Positions 15,893-24,109 of a stretch of 43,636 nt of DNA are shown in pieces. The notes below the pieces were generated by a model that saw nothing but the letters and a program-made list of their open reading frames with translations, made no database searches and was not told the origin of the DNA. A program made the position numbers and the translations under genes. Source of the DNA: Hallella mizrahii (GTDB taxonomy: Bacteria > Bacteroidota > Bacteroidia > Bacteroidales > Bacteroidaceae); the NCBI RefSeq assembly GCF_009695775.1, contig NZ_VUNG01000035.1:1-43636 (forward strand), given 5' to 3'. Position 1 is the stretch's first letter; every line of letters starts with the position of its first letter.

Positions 15893-18376
15893 TTATTCCG
15901 GCACCTTGTCATACATGGCTTTCCACCAGCTGTCGTCGTCTTGGAGCCATTTGGCAAACCAGGCGAAGATGGTGTTCTGCCATTTGATGCGCTTGTTGTA
16001 ATCTTGTATCCAGTGGTTCTCACCCTCGACCTCTACGAGTGCCACGGGGCGTCCGAGAAGCTTCAGTGCCGTGTAGAGCGCGATGCTGTTGGCCGTGGGC
16101 ACGTTGGTGTCGGCAGTGCCGTGGACGAGGAGCAGCGGCGTGTGGATCTTGTCAGCATTGTAGAGCGGGCTGTGGTTGACATAGAGGTCGCGGTCCGACC
16201 ATGGGTAGCGGTTGGCCATGCTCACCTCGCTGTAGGAATAGCCCCAGTAGCCTGAACCCCAGTACTGCGTGTGGTCGCTGATGCCGGCATGCGAGACGGC
16301 GGCGGCAAAGAGGTCGGTCTTGGTTTGGAGATACTGCGTCATAAAACCACCGTAAGACGCGCCGATGCATCCGATCTTCTTGTCGTTGACAAAGCTGTGG
16401 TCGGCACAGAACTTCTTTGTGCCCTCGATGATGTCCTCAGCCACGCCGTCGCCAGCCGTGTCGACATGGCGTGAGGCAAACTCCTGACCGAAGCCGGCGG
16501 CACCGCTGGGCTCGATGACATAGACCACATAGCCTTTGGAGGCATAGAGCGGGAAAGGATAGTTGCCGCCGAAGTAGCGGCTTGTCGGTGAGCATCCGCC
16601 ATAGTAGTAGACGACCATCGGGTATTTCTTCGTCGCGTCGAAATGAGGCGGCAGATAGTAGCGGCCGTAGATGGTGTCACCGCGCGAGCTCGTGAAGTTC
16701 CACGGCTGACATGTGGGCAGATCCACGTCGGCGAGCGTCGTCTGCTGGTCTTCCAAGAGCGTCGACTTGCCGTTGGCGGTGTTCATCGTGTAGAGACGGT
16801 CGACGTTCATGGCACTCTGTCCGTTGTAGCAGAGTACGGGGGCGGTCTCAGCCATGTCCACGCCCCCGACATAGTCCTCTGGTGTGCGCAGCATCTCTAT
16901 CTTACCGCTCTTGGGATCCATGCGGTAGAGACGGCGGTAGTCACGGTCGAGGGCGTTGAAGTATATCTTGCCGTCGTAGCGGTTCCACTGCACGGTCTCG
17001 ATGCTCGGGTCGAAGTCCTTGGTCATCGGTCGCGCCTTGCGTGTGGCGCAGTCGATGGTGTAGAGCTGATAGTCGTACATGCTCGGTATGCGGCCTTTCG
17101 GCAAGTTCTCGCCGATGCCGCCGAGACTCTCCGGTGAGCCCTTCACGGCGATTGTTCGGGCGTCGGGCGAGAAGATGGCACTTGCGATGAAACCGTCATT
17201 GTCGACGAGGCACTCCGACTGCATCGTGCTCAGGTCGAGGCGGTAGACCGAATTGAGTGTTGTCGGGCGCTTGCTCAGACGGGTGCGTGATACCATATAT
17301 AATATATAGCGTCCGTCGTGCGAGATGTCGCAGAGCGAGACATCGTGGTATCCAAAGGTCAGCGGCTGGGCATAGCCGGTTGCCAAGTCGTATTTCAGCA
17401 GTTGGTTGCGATTGCGCCATCCGGGCTGCCGGTCGTCGGGCTGTATGATCTGGTGCACCTGGCTGTCGTCTTTCGGTCCTTCCACTTCTTTCGAGATGAT
17501 GAGGAACTTGCCGTTGGGTGCCATCGTCCAGCTGCCCTCGGGGAGGTTGTCGGTGAGAATCGTCTCGGCACCCGTGATGACATCCGCCTCTACCAGCTGG
17601 TTGCCCTTGACACCTTTGCGAGTGAAGAGATAGCTGTTCTTGCCGGGCATCCAGCGCAGGCTGCGGTCAGAGGTGCGCACGGCGGTGCCGCGGCGCAGGT
17701 CGTAGATGGTGTAGAGCCATGAAGTATTGTTGGCGGAAGTCGTCTCGTACGACGTGGTGATGGCATAGCGTCCGTCGCTGCTGACCTGACTGCCGTAGTA
17801 GTGCTTGCCGTTGAGGAAGTCATAGAGCGTCAGGTCACGTCGTCCGTTGTCAGAAGTGGAGAACAGTGCGTCGGTGTCGCTGTCCAGACTTACCTGCAGC
17901 GAGTCGTGGTCACCGGGCTTGGTGAGATATTTGATGACGATGTTGTGAGTGGCGGGGATGAGTGTCAGTGATCCGTTGCTTTCTTTGCCGTCAACAAAGA
18001 GCTTGTAGTGTTTCATCTTTCCTACTTTCAGCGTACCTTTGGCATAGCGGCTGTTGGTGAGGGTGAACTGTAGCAGGTGGAGTGCTGTGGCAGCTTTGTC
18101 GGAGGGGGCGAATGCCCCCTGATATTCTTTGCCCTGCCGTGCTTTGGTCAGATCGACGAAGGTGCCGAGCAGGTTGTCAAATTGGTAGCCTTTGCGGTCG
18201 AGGCCGATGGTGTCGACCATCACGGGTCGTTGCAGGACAAAGGGTCCGCTGTAGCGGAAATGAGTGACGGGACGTGTGGCGGCCTGCATGGGTTGCAGGG
18301 CGCATAGTGTCAGCCCTATCAGGGCGGTGGTCTTGCCCCACCGTGCTGTGGGAACATGATGACGGATGTTCTTCAT
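15893..18376 (-). CDS. S9 family prolyl oligopeptidase / dipeptidyl peptidase
   Basis: The start at 18376 (MKNIRHHVPT) places a signal peptide (ALIGLTLCALQPMQAAT) at the N-terminus, so the 827-residue enzyme is exported. Residues ~60-590 form a beta-propeller, and ~600-827 the alpha/beta hydrolase. The catalytic triad is visible: S674 in GASYGGF, D756 in HGTADTNVP and H788 in EGENHW. DPP-IV-like enzymes release X-Pro or related dipeptides from peptides, fitting a peptide-using gut or oral anaerobe. An in-frame start 18 codons upstream (18430) would bury the signal peptide. The gene is followed closely by the thioesterase gene. Confidence 0.93.
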   Translation of the reverse strand: MKNIRHHVPTARWGKTTALIGLTLCALQPMQAATRPVTHFRYSGPFVLQRPVMVDTIGLDRKGYQFDNLLGTFVDLTKARQGKEYQGAFAPSDKAATALHLLQFTLTNSRYAKGTLKVGKMKHYKLFVDGKESNGSLTLIPATHNIVIKYLTKPGDHDSLQVSLDSDTDALFSTSDNGRRDLTLYDFLNGKHYYGSQVSSDGRYAITTSYETTSANNTSWLYTIYDLRRGTAVRTSDRSLRWMPGKNSYLFTRKGVKGNQLVEADVITGAETILTDNLPEGSWTMAPNGKFLIISKEVEGPKDDSQVHQIIQPDDRQPGWRNRNQLLKYDLATGYAQPLTFGYHDVSLCDISHDGRYILYMVSRTRLSKRPTTLNSVYRLDLSTMQSECLVDNDGFIASAIFSPDARTIAVKGSPESLGGIGENLPKGRIPSMYDYQLYTIDCATRKARPMTKDFDPSIETVQWNRYDGKIYFNALDRDYRRLYRMDPKSGKIEMLRTPEDYVGGVDMAETAPVLCYNGQSAMNVDRLYTMNTANGKSTLLEDQQTTLADVDLPTCQPWNFTSSRGDTIYGRYYLPPHFDATKKYPMVVYYYGGCSPTSRYFGGNYPFPLYASKGYVVYVIEPSGAAGFGQEFASRHVDTAGDGVAEDIIEGTKKFCADHSFVNDKKIGCIGASYGGFMTQYLQTKTDLFAAAVSHAGISDHTQYWGSGYWGYSYSEVSMANRYPWSDRDLYVNHSPLYNADKIHTPLLLVHGTADTNVPTANSIALYTALKLLGRPVALVEVEGENHWIQDYNKRIKWQNTIFAWFAKWLQDDDSWWKAMYDKVPE

Positions 18377-18417
18377 AAATGATGTGGTTAAAACAAAAAG
18401 ATCTCTCAATTCAACTG

Positions 18418-18425
18418 CAAACTTA
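18418..18425 (-). promoter_or_regulatory. -7 box of the dipeptidyl peptidase operon
   Basis: TAAGTTTG on the minus strand lies 41 bases before the chosen start and fits TAnnTTTG. No matching -33 element was found. It lies inside the rejected longer frame, which supports the shorter start. Confidence 0.5.
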
Positions 18426-18522
18426 CACAAAATCTTTGAATTCTGTGCAGAAATATGGTTCCAAGATTAGAAAAAATCATTAAAAAGCAGCAAAGACCTT
18501 AATCTTTCTTATTGAAAATGAG

Positions 18523-18530
18523 TAATTTTG
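18523..18530 (+). promoter_or_regulatory. -7 box almost touching the DUF4199 gene
   Basis: TAATTTTG ends only four bases before the ATG at 18535. Transcription starts about seven bases after this box in Bacteroidetes, so the message would be leaderless or start at the second ATG (18550). Confidence 0.55.
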
Positions 18531-18534
18531 CAGT

Positions 18535-19116
18535 ATGATAATCAATGTAATGGACTTGGTACAGCTCAAAGCCTACGCCCGCCAGTATGGTGTGGTGCTG
18601 GCCTTGGTGTGGGCAGCCAGCTTTCTGAGCATCGTCTTTGCCCCAGCATCCGTGTTGGGCAGCCTGCTGGCACTGAGCACCCCGATCGTGGTGGGCTGGT
18701 TTTTAGTGCGCTTCCGTAATGACGCATTGGACGGACATATCTCCTTCCGGCGTGGCTTTGCGTTTAGCTGCTATACGTTTTTCTACGCGTCGCTGCTCTT
18801 TGCGGCCGTGCAGTTTGTCTACCTTCGCTTCTTCGACCATGGTGCTTTCATGACCATGCTCGGTGAGTCGCTCAAGACCATGGAAGAAGTCTACCGCCAC
18901 GAAGGTGCCGCCGCCCTGCAAGCCGTAGGCCAGATGAAGCGGACCATCTCGGTCATCGGACAGCTCTCGCCCCTGCAGCTGACGTTCGTCATCATGATGG
19001 ACAACATCCTCATGGGCGTGCTGCTCAGCCTGCCCATAGCCTTGGCGTGCAGGCGAAAGACCTTCATACCCACCAACGGGCCAGAACAAAAGGAGCAAAA
19101 CGGTCACGCCGAATAG
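18535..19116 (+). CDS. DUF4199 family membrane protein
   Basis: This 193-residue protein has four hydrophobic segments: LALVWAASFLSIVFA, LSTPIVVGWFLV, a long segment around YTFFYASLLFAAV, and MGVLLSLPIAL near the C-terminus. A soluble loop (HDGAF...QMKRTI region, residues ~100-145) separates the third and fourth. It matches DUF4199 in length and topology. In Bacteroidales this family sits directly before a family 2 glycosyltransferase, as here, hinting at a joint role in lipid-linked sugar transfer or flipping; this is inferred from context. The start may instead be the ATG at 18550 (MDLVQLKAY), given the promoter position. Confidence 0.85.
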   Translation: MIINVMDLVQLKAYARQYGVVLALVWAASFLSIVFAPASVLGSLLALSTPIVVGWFLVRFRNDALDGHISFRRGFAFSCYTFFYASLLFAAVQFVYLRFFDHGAFMTMLGESLKTMEEVYRHEGAAALQAVGQMKRTISVIGQLSPLQLTFVIMMDNILMGVLLSLPIALACRRKTFIPTNGPEQKEQNGHAE

Positions 19117-19165
19117 CACCAAGCAACTTTTCAACAATCACCTGATCATAGAAAAAAACATCATC

Positions 19166-20116
19166 ATGGATATATCTGTTGTAGTACCTCTTTTCAACGA
19201 GGAAGAATCGCTGCCGGAACTGCATGCCTGGATCTGCCGTGTCATGCAGGCCAACAATTTCTCTTACGAGATCATCTTTGTCAACGACGGCTCCACCGAC
19301 CACTCCTGGGACGTCATCGAAGAGCTGTCGAAGAAGGACAGCAACGTCAAAGCCATCAAGTTCCGCCGCAACTACGGCAAGAGCCCGGCACTCTACTGTG
19401 GCTTCAAAAAAGCACAGGGCGACGTGGTCATCACCATGGATGCCGACCTGCAGGACTCGCCCGACGAGATACCGGCTCTGTACCACATGATCAAGGACGA
19501 AGGCTATGACCTCGTCTCGGGATACAAGCAGAAACGCTACGACCCGCTCTCGAAGACAATCCCGACGAAACTCTTCAACGCCACGGCACGCAAGATATCC
19601 GGCATACACAATCTCCATGACTTCAACTGCGGACTGAAGGCTTACCGACGCGACGTGGTGAAGAACATCGAGGTATACGGTGAGATGCACCGCTATATTC
19701 CCTATCTGGCAAAAAATGCCGGATTCACCAAGATCGGCGAGAAAGTCGTGCACCATCAGGCACGGAAATACGGACACTCGAAGTTCGGCATCAACCGTTT
19801 CTTCAACGGCTATCTCGACTTGCTGACGCTGTGGTTTCTCACCAATTTCGGCAAGAAGCCGATGCATGTCTTTGGATTTATCGGCAGCATCATCTTCTTC
19901 ATCGGCTTTCTCTCGCTCTGCTGGCTCTTTGGCGAGAAAATCTATAACCTCTGCAACGGTGTCTACGGCGACCTGCTCAGCGAGCACGCCTCGTTCTACG
20001 TGGCACTCACCGCACTGGTACTGGGCTCGCAGTTCTTTCTCGCCGGCTTCCTCGGCGACCTTATCAGCCGGCAGAACCCAAACAGAAACGACTATCAGAT
20101 AGAGAAGGAAATATAA
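19166..20116 (+). CDS. Family 2 glycosyltransferase, polyprenyl-phosphate type
   Basis: This 316-residue protein starts DISVVVPLFNEEESLPEL. It carries VNDGSTDHSW and MDADLQDSPDEIP, the nucleotide-sugar and metal-binding motifs of GT2 enzymes of the DPM1/GtrB type. Residues ~230-300 contain two membrane helices (FIGSIIFFIGFLSLCWLF and FYVALTALVLGSQFFLAGF). Such enzymes move a sugar from UDP- or GDP-sugar to undecaprenyl phosphate on the cytoplasmic face. The cognate flippase and acceptor are not visible here. It is likely cotranscribed with the DUF4199 gene 49 bases upstream. Confidence 0.93.
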   Translation: MDISVVVPLFNEEESLPELHAWICRVMQANNFSYEIIFVNDGSTDHSWDVIEELSKKDSNVKAIKFRRNYGKSPALYCGFKKAQGDVVITMDADLQDSPDEIPALYHMIKDEGYDLVSGYKQKRYDPLSKTIPTKLFNATARKISGIHNLHDFNCGLKAYRRDVVKNIEVYGEMHRYIPYLAKNAGFTKIGEKVVHHQARKYGHSKFGINRFFNGYLDLLTLWFLTNFGKKPMHVFGFIGSIIFFIGFLSLCWLFGEKIYNLCNGVYGDLLSEHASFYVALTALVLGSQFFLAGFLGDLISRQNPNRNDYQIEKEI

Positions 20117-20136
20117 AAACACAGGCATCAACATAT

Positions 20137-20712
20137 ATGCGAAATAACAACCATTCTTCCGTCCCCACTTTTCGACGGGCATTTCTCTCCCCCTTGGGGA
20201 GAGTGAGAGAAGGGCTACCATTTCTCTCCCTTTTAGGGAGAGCTAGAGAGGGTCTGCTCTTTCTTCCCCTCTTCCTTTTGCTCTTCCTTGCCTCGTGTTC
20301 CTCCGTCGACTGTCCGCTCAACAACACGGTGTATGCCAACTATAAGCTCATGGGACGGGTAACGACGCTGACAGATCCGCTCACCATCTGGACCAACCGC
20401 AACGACGGCAACGACACCATACTCATCAACCAGCAGGTCAACACCGACAGCTTTACGCTGCCCGTGAGCTACGCCCGCGACCGCGACACACTCTTCTTCC
20501 GCACCAATACCACGCTCGACACGGTGACCATTGACAAGACCAACATCCCTCACTTCGAATCCGTGGACTGCGGCATGAACTATTTCCATGAAGTCAAGGG
20601 CATACACTACACACGCAATGCCATCGACTCTATCACCATCCAAAACCGAGATATCACCTATGATACATCCAAGAAGCATTTCTATGTATATTTTAAGGAG
20701 TATCGCTATTAG
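20137..20712 (+). CDS. Small lipoprotein, DUF6452-like
   Basis: The core starts SSVDCPLNNTVYANYKLMG and continues as a ~150-residue beta-rich domain. It resembles the Bacteroidales family DUF6452, usually paired with DUF6048, as here. A lipobox (FLASC) precedes the core. The N-terminus is odd: about 40 residues stand before the hydrophobic signal segment. Two stretches of them, SPLGRVREGL and LLGRAREGLL, are translations of a dispersed CTCTCCC...GGGAGAG repeat. Either the repeat inserted in frame after the start, or translation starts later by a non-ATG codon. The last 29 bases overlap the next gene. Confidence 0.7.
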   Translation: MRNNNHSSVPTFRRAFLSPLGRVREGLPFLSLLGRAREGLLFLPLFLLLFLASCSSVDCPLNNTVYANYKLMGRVTTLTDPLTIWTNRNDGNDTILINQQVNTDSFTLPVSYARDRDTLFFRTNTTLDTVTIDKTNIPHFESVDCGMNYFHEVKGIHYTRNAIDSITIQNRDITYDTSKKHFYVYFKEYRY

Positions 20713-21409
20713 TCTCCTGGTGCTCCTCGTCTCCACCGCATATGCTCAGAAGGAAACAGTGGCAAAGCACCCCCAACAGCCCCGCCACCTGTCAAAGCAG
20801 GAGCAGGAAGCTATGAGACGCAAGCAGATCGACGACTCGATACCTTTCTTCCGTGGCGTACAAGTGAAGGTAGACGCCATCGGACTCGTGCAGAAAGCTG
20901 TCTCGGACTATGGACAGTATGAGGCCGGCGTGCGCGTGAACCTCAAAGACAAGTACTTCCCCGTTGTGGAATTCGGACTCGGAAAGGCTGACCACCGCGA
21001 GGTGACCACGGCAATCAGCTACCATACCTCCGCACCCTACGCCAAGATAGGTATGGACTTCAACATCATGAAAAACAAACACGACATCTATCGCACCTAC
21101 GTCGGCGCCCGTCTGGCTGCCACTTCCTTTAAATATGATGTCGACAATCCCGCTATCATTGACCCCGTCTACGGCGGCAACTATCCGGTGCACCAACAGG
21201 GCGTGAAAGCCAAATGCTCATGGATGGAAGCCTTGGCGGGCATCGACGCGAAAATCTACGGGCCGATACATCTCGGATGGAGCGTGCGATACTACCGCCG
21301 CCTCTCGCACGACGACGGACCACTTGGTAACGTCTGGTACGTGCCGGGATTCGGCAAGCAGGCCTCCACACGCATCGGAGGTACTTTCGACATCATTGTG
21401 GAACTATGA
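20684..21409 (+). CDS. Exported beta-rich protein, DUF6048-like
   Basis: The start at 20684 gives 241 residues with a signal peptide (ISLLVLLVSTAYAQ). The longer frame from 20588 lies inside the preceding gene and was rejected. The mature part has alternating polar/hydrophobic strands (VQVKVDAIGLVQKAV, YEAGVRVNLKDKYFPVVEFG, KIGMDFNIM) and ends TRIGGTFDIIVEL. This looks like a small outer-membrane beta-barrel. Family and pairing with the DUF6452-like lipoprotein fit DUF6048. The function is unknown. Overlap with the upstream gene indicates translational coupling, and apbE follows after 11 bases. Confidence 0.75.
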   Translation: MYILRSIAISLLVLLVSTAYAQKETVAKHPQQPRHLSKQEQEAMRRKQIDDSIPFFRGVQVKVDAIGLVQKAVSDYGQYEAGVRVNLKDKYFPVVEFGLGKADHREVTTAISYHTSAPYAKIGMDFNIMKNKHDIYRTYVGARLAATSFKYDVDNPAIIDPVYGGNYPVHQQGVKAKCSWMEALAGIDAKIYGPIHLGWSVRYYRRLSHDDGPLGNVWYVPGFGKQASTRIGGTFDIIVEL

Positions 21410-21420
21410 TCCTGTAACCT

Positions 21421-22434
21421 ATGAAGAAAAAGAACTTTCTGAAGATCATTTTTCTCGCCGTTCTCGTCGTGGGCACGGTGATGATTATCATGCAGCAGCG
21501 CAACACTCCCTACCAGCACGACACGGGGTTTGTCTTTGGCACGGAATACCATATCACTTATCAGTCGTCGGAAAACTTGCAGCAGGACATCGACAAGGCT
21601 TTGGCACAGGTAGACACCGCACTGTCGCCGTTCAACAAGCAGTCGGTCATTACGCAGGTCAACAACAACCGGCCGGTGAAGCTCGGCAAGATGTTTACCG
21701 AAGTGTTTGACAAAGCTGAGTCCATATCGCGTGAGACCGACGGTGCCTTTGACATCACCGTGGCACCACTCGTCAACGAGTGGGGCTTCGGATTCAAGTC
21801 GGGTGTGCATCCCTCGCGCCATGTCGTAGACTCTCTGCGGCAGTTTGTAGGATATGACAAGGTGGCTCTCGTCGATGGGCATATTGTCAAGAAAGACCCG
21901 CGGCTGATGCTCGACTGCTCGGGCATTGCCAAAGGCTACGGCGTCGATGTGGTGGCCAAGCTCCTGCGCGATAAGGGCATAGAAAACTTCATGGTGGAGA
22001 TCGGCGGCGAGATTGTCACAAGTGGCATCAGCGAAAAGCGTCTGCCCTGGAAGATCGGTGTCACCAAACCCACCGACGACGCCACACAAACCAATCAGGA
22101 ACTGCAGACCGTGCTCAACGTTACGGACAAAGCCATGGCCACAAGCGGAAACTATCGCAACTTCTACTATAAAGGCGGAAAGAAATACGCCCACACCATC
22201 GACCCCAAGACGGGCTATCCCGTGCAGCACAATATCCTGTCCTCGACCGTGCTCGCCAAAGACTGCGCCACTGCCGACGCCTATGCCACCGCGTTTATGG
22301 TCACGGGACTGAAAGGTGCGCAGAAGATTCTCCGGAAACATCCCGAACTGATGGTCTACTTCATCTACGACGACGGCAAAGGGCACAACCAGGTATGGTA
22401 CTCGCCATCGATGAAAAAGGCCATCGCACAATAA
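21421..22434 (+). CDS. apbE: FAD:protein FMN transferase (ApbE)
   Basis: This 337-residue protein has an N-terminal membrane anchor (IIFLAVLVVGTVMIIM). The flavin transferase domain carries VFGTEYHITY, SFN-like LSPFNKQS, DGAFDITVAPLVNEWGFG, MLDCSGIAKGYGVD and the C-terminal YAHTIDPKTGYPV with AKDCATADAYATAFM. It attaches FMN covalently to threonines of exported or membrane flavoproteins such as the Nqr/Rnf subunits; no target is encoded in the window. It lies in a tight plus-strand cluster, 14 bases before the Crp/Fnr gene. Confidence 0.96.
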   Translation: MKKKNFLKIIFLAVLVVGTVMIIMQQRNTPYQHDTGFVFGTEYHITYQSSENLQQDIDKALAQVDTALSPFNKQSVITQVNNNRPVKLGKMFTEVFDKAESISRETDGAFDITVAPLVNEWGFGFKSGVHPSRHVVDSLRQFVGYDKVALVDGHIVKKDPRLMLDCSGIAKGYGVDVVAKLLRDKGIENFMVEIGGEIVTSGISEKRLPWKIGVTKPTDDATQTNQELQTVLNVTDKAMATSGNYRNFYYKGGKKYAHTIDPKTGYPVQHNILSSTVLAKDCATADAYATAFMVTGLKGAQKILRKHPELMVYFIYDDGKGHNQVWYSPSMKKAIAQ

Positions 22435-22448
22435 TATGCCTGCAAGAC

Positions 22449-23162
22449 ATGGTCGCTGATATTTTCTACACGCTCCTCAGCTTCCCGCTCTTCATCGGCA
22501 TGGGACGAAGGGAACTGGAGAACATCGTGACAAAAACAAAGTTCTCCTTTCACACGCTGCACGAAGGGGATACTATCGTCGATACGGACACCCGCAGCGG
22601 CATGATGGTCATGCTCACCGACGGCACGGCGGTGGCTACTACCTTCTCCGACGACAAAGGATACAGGGTGGAGGAAGAGATCAACGGACCTATGCTTGTA
22701 CAACCGGAATACGTCTTCGGACTGGCACAGCACTTCTCTCAGTTATGGAAAGCAAAGACTGTCTGCCATCTCATCACGCTTGACAAGCAGGAGATACTCA
22801 AGCTCAGCGACAACTCACTCATCTTTCGCCTCAATCTCCTGAACCTACTCTCCACGCAGGTGCAAAAGCGACAGGCACTCTTTTGGCATGCTCCCTTGCA
22901 CACCGACGAGGAGTTCCTCCGCCGGTTCTTTCTGGTACATTCGATACGCCCGGCAGGCAGGAAGGTTGTCCACATCAAGATCTCAAGATTGGAAAAGGAA
23001 CTGAACATTGACCGCCGCCGGCTCTCTGCGGTGCTCCGACAATGGGAACAGCAGGGGCTCGTAGAGTGGACACGAGGATGTTTGATCATACCTGCGCTGG
23101 AGAAGATCATTAACAACAGCCTCACGCCCTCAAAACCAATAGTCTTACACCCAACCCAATAG
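22449..23162 (+). CDS. Crp/Fnr family transcriptional regulator
   Basis: The ATG at 22449 (MVADIFYTLLSFPLF) gives 237 residues. The start at 22395 would lie inside apbE. Residues ~1-125 form a cyclic-nucleotide-binding-type beta-roll (FSFHTLHEGDTIV, FSDDKGYRVEEEINGP). A dimer helix follows, then a C-terminal helix-turn-helix (ISRLEKELNIDRRRLSAVLR). No cysteine cluster typical of Fnr oxygen sensing is seen. The ligand and targets are unknown. It follows apbE closely and may be part of the same transcript. Confidence 0.88.
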   Translation: MVADIFYTLLSFPLFIGMGRRELENIVTKTKFSFHTLHEGDTIVDTDTRSGMMVMLTDGTAVATTFSDDKGYRVEEEINGPMLVQPEYVFGLAQHFSQLWKAKTVCHLITLDKQEILKLSDNSLIFRLNLLNLLSTQVQKRQALFWHAPLHTDEEFLRRFFLVHSIRPAGRKVVHIKISRLEKELNIDRRRLSAVLRQWEQQGLVEWTRGCLIIPALEKIINNSLTPSKPIVLHPTQ

Positions 23163-23424
23163 CCTCGTCCCCTAAAAGAATAGAGGGGAGTAATATGCTG
23201 CAAGGGTCGAAAAGACATACCCTATAAGTGGATAGTGGAGGGGATAATAATTATAGAAGATCTGTTGTAAAAAAATGAAGATGGTAATGAGATGATGTTG
23301 AAGTTAAAGATGCGTGTGAAGATGTAGATGCACATGTAGATGAAGATGACAATGGCAATTCGCAGCAAGGCATAAAAAAGCCCGAACTCCATCATTGGAA
23401 ATCCGGGCAGAATGAAAGGAGGAG
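23163..23424. other. Intergenic, dispersed hairpin repeat
   Basis: This 262-base stretch carries a degenerate CCCCT...AGGGG repeat (23165-23195) like that at 9278, followed by AT-rich sequence with repeated GAAGATG/GATGTAGATG words (23274-23350). I see no gene; the minus-strand open frame there overlaps the tRNA. Confidence 0.4.
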
Positions 23425-23497
23425 TGGTGCCTCTTGGAGTTGAACCAAGGACACATGGATTTTCAGTCCATTGCTCTACCACCTGAGCTAAGGCACC
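23425..23497 (-). tRNA. tRNA-Phe (anticodon GAA)
   Basis: Minus-strand acceptor GGTGCCT pairs with AGGCACC, and the discriminator is A at 23425. The anticodon stem TGGA(C)/(G)TCCA region holds loop CTGAAAA with anticodon GAA, and the T-loop is TTCAACT. CCA is not encoded. Confidence 0.95.
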
Positions 23498-23552
23498 TTC
23501 TTTCTAATGGCATGGCGGGACAACGCCAGCGATTGATTTAGAAAAGCGAGTG

Positions 23553-23584
23553 CAAAGATACAACATTTCCTCTCATCTTGCAAA
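23553..23584 (-). promoter_or_regulatory. tRNA-Phe promoter
   Basis: On the minus strand TTTG (23584-23581), 20 bases and TATCTTTG (23560-23553) match the consensus, 56 bases before the tRNA. Confidence 0.7.
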
Positions 23585-23630
23585 TTTCTCCCAATGGTTT
23601 AATATCTATTAACGCTATTCTTCTTTTCCG

Positions 23631-23706
23631 TAACTATTCAGCTGTCATATCGCCCTATGGCGATAACAAGTTGTTGATATAACAGGGTTAGTTATATAGA
23701 AGTGAA
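23631..23706 (-). repeat. Hairpin repeat family, copy B (inverted)
   Basis: This is the reverse complement of copies at 8064-8144 and 24574-24652. The hairpin stem TATCGCC/GGCGATA is kept while the loop differs. With copy C it forms a long inverted repeat around the islet at 23707-24573. Confidence 0.85.
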
Positions 23707-23804
23707 TGCATTCCAATCTCACCTTGGGGTAAATTCCACGTTCGATAGATACGTTTAAACGTCTATTAATCAGCAAAGTAAGTATGGAAAAAGTTATGTT
23801 TGCG

Positions 23805-23835
23805 TTTGCTTATTTTAGATATTTTCTTACTTTTG
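23805..23835 (+). promoter_or_regulatory. Orphan consensus promoter
   Basis: TTTG (23805-23808), 19 bases, TACTTTTG (23828-23835) match the consensus exactly, yet only a 14-codon frame follows. Confidence 0.6.
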
Positions 23836-23855
23836 TATCTGTGAAAAAGACGGTT

Positions 23856-23900
23856 ATGGACATAGTAGATGCGCTGAAAAACATGAAAGAGAAGTTGTAG
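23856..23900 (+). CDS. Possible 14-residue peptide
   Basis: ATG at 23856 opens MDIVDALKNMKEKL and a stop, about 20 bases after the -7 box at 23828-23835. It reads as an amphipathic helix. It could be a functional micropeptide, the stump of a lost gene, or chance. No Shine-Dalgarno is present. The transcript may instead be a small RNA. Confidence 0.25.
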   Translation: MDIVDALKNMKEKL

Positions 23901-23972
23901 CCGATGCAAAAAACATCGATTTACAGCATGATACTATATGCAATCTTAACCGTAACAAAAACATTTAGGTCT

Positions 23973-24003
23973 TTTGTCTTTTGATAGAAGTTTACTATCT
24001 TTG
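23973..24003 (+). promoter_or_regulatory. Promoter of the islet membrane-protein unit
   Basis: TTTG (23973-23976), 19 bases, TATCTTTG (23996-24003) fit the consensus. Transcription should start near 24010. Confidence 0.65.
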
Positions 24004-24010
24004 CAACTAA

Positions 24011-24109
24011 AAATCGGCTCTGCTGAAATTAACCGCAAAAGTTGCTGGTAAAACAGTTCCGTATGTAGGATGGGCGCTAATGGCTTATGACTTTTATACT
24101 TGCATATGA
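24011..24109 (+). pseudogene. Start-less ORF stump upstream of the membrane protein
   Basis: An open frame of 32 codons without ATG follows a TAA at 24008. It encodes KLTAKVAGKTVPYVGWALMA and ends FYTCI. Its TGA overlaps the next start as ATGA, the usual arrangement of translationally coupled genes. The hydrophobic VPYVGWALMAYDF reads like the C-terminal end of a toxin-like or small membrane protein, but this is only a resemblance. It is probably the remains of a partner gene. Confidence 0.35.

Noticed and set aside
15883..16023. Longer start for the thioesterase
   Set aside because: The extra 47 residues lie inside the peptidase gene and do not look like the hotdog family.
18376..18430. Longer start for the dipeptidyl peptidase
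   Set aside because: It would put the signal peptide inside the protein and overlaps the likely -7 box.
19064..20221. 385-codon minus-strand ORF
   Set aside because: It is a shadow of the family 2 glycosyltransferase gene, whose motifs are clear on the plus strand.
21292..22431. 379-codon minus-strand ORF
   Set aside because: Antisense to apbE, without recognisable domains or promoter.
23222..23482. 86-codon minus-strand ORF
   Set aside because: It runs through the tRNA-Phe gene and AT-rich spacer.
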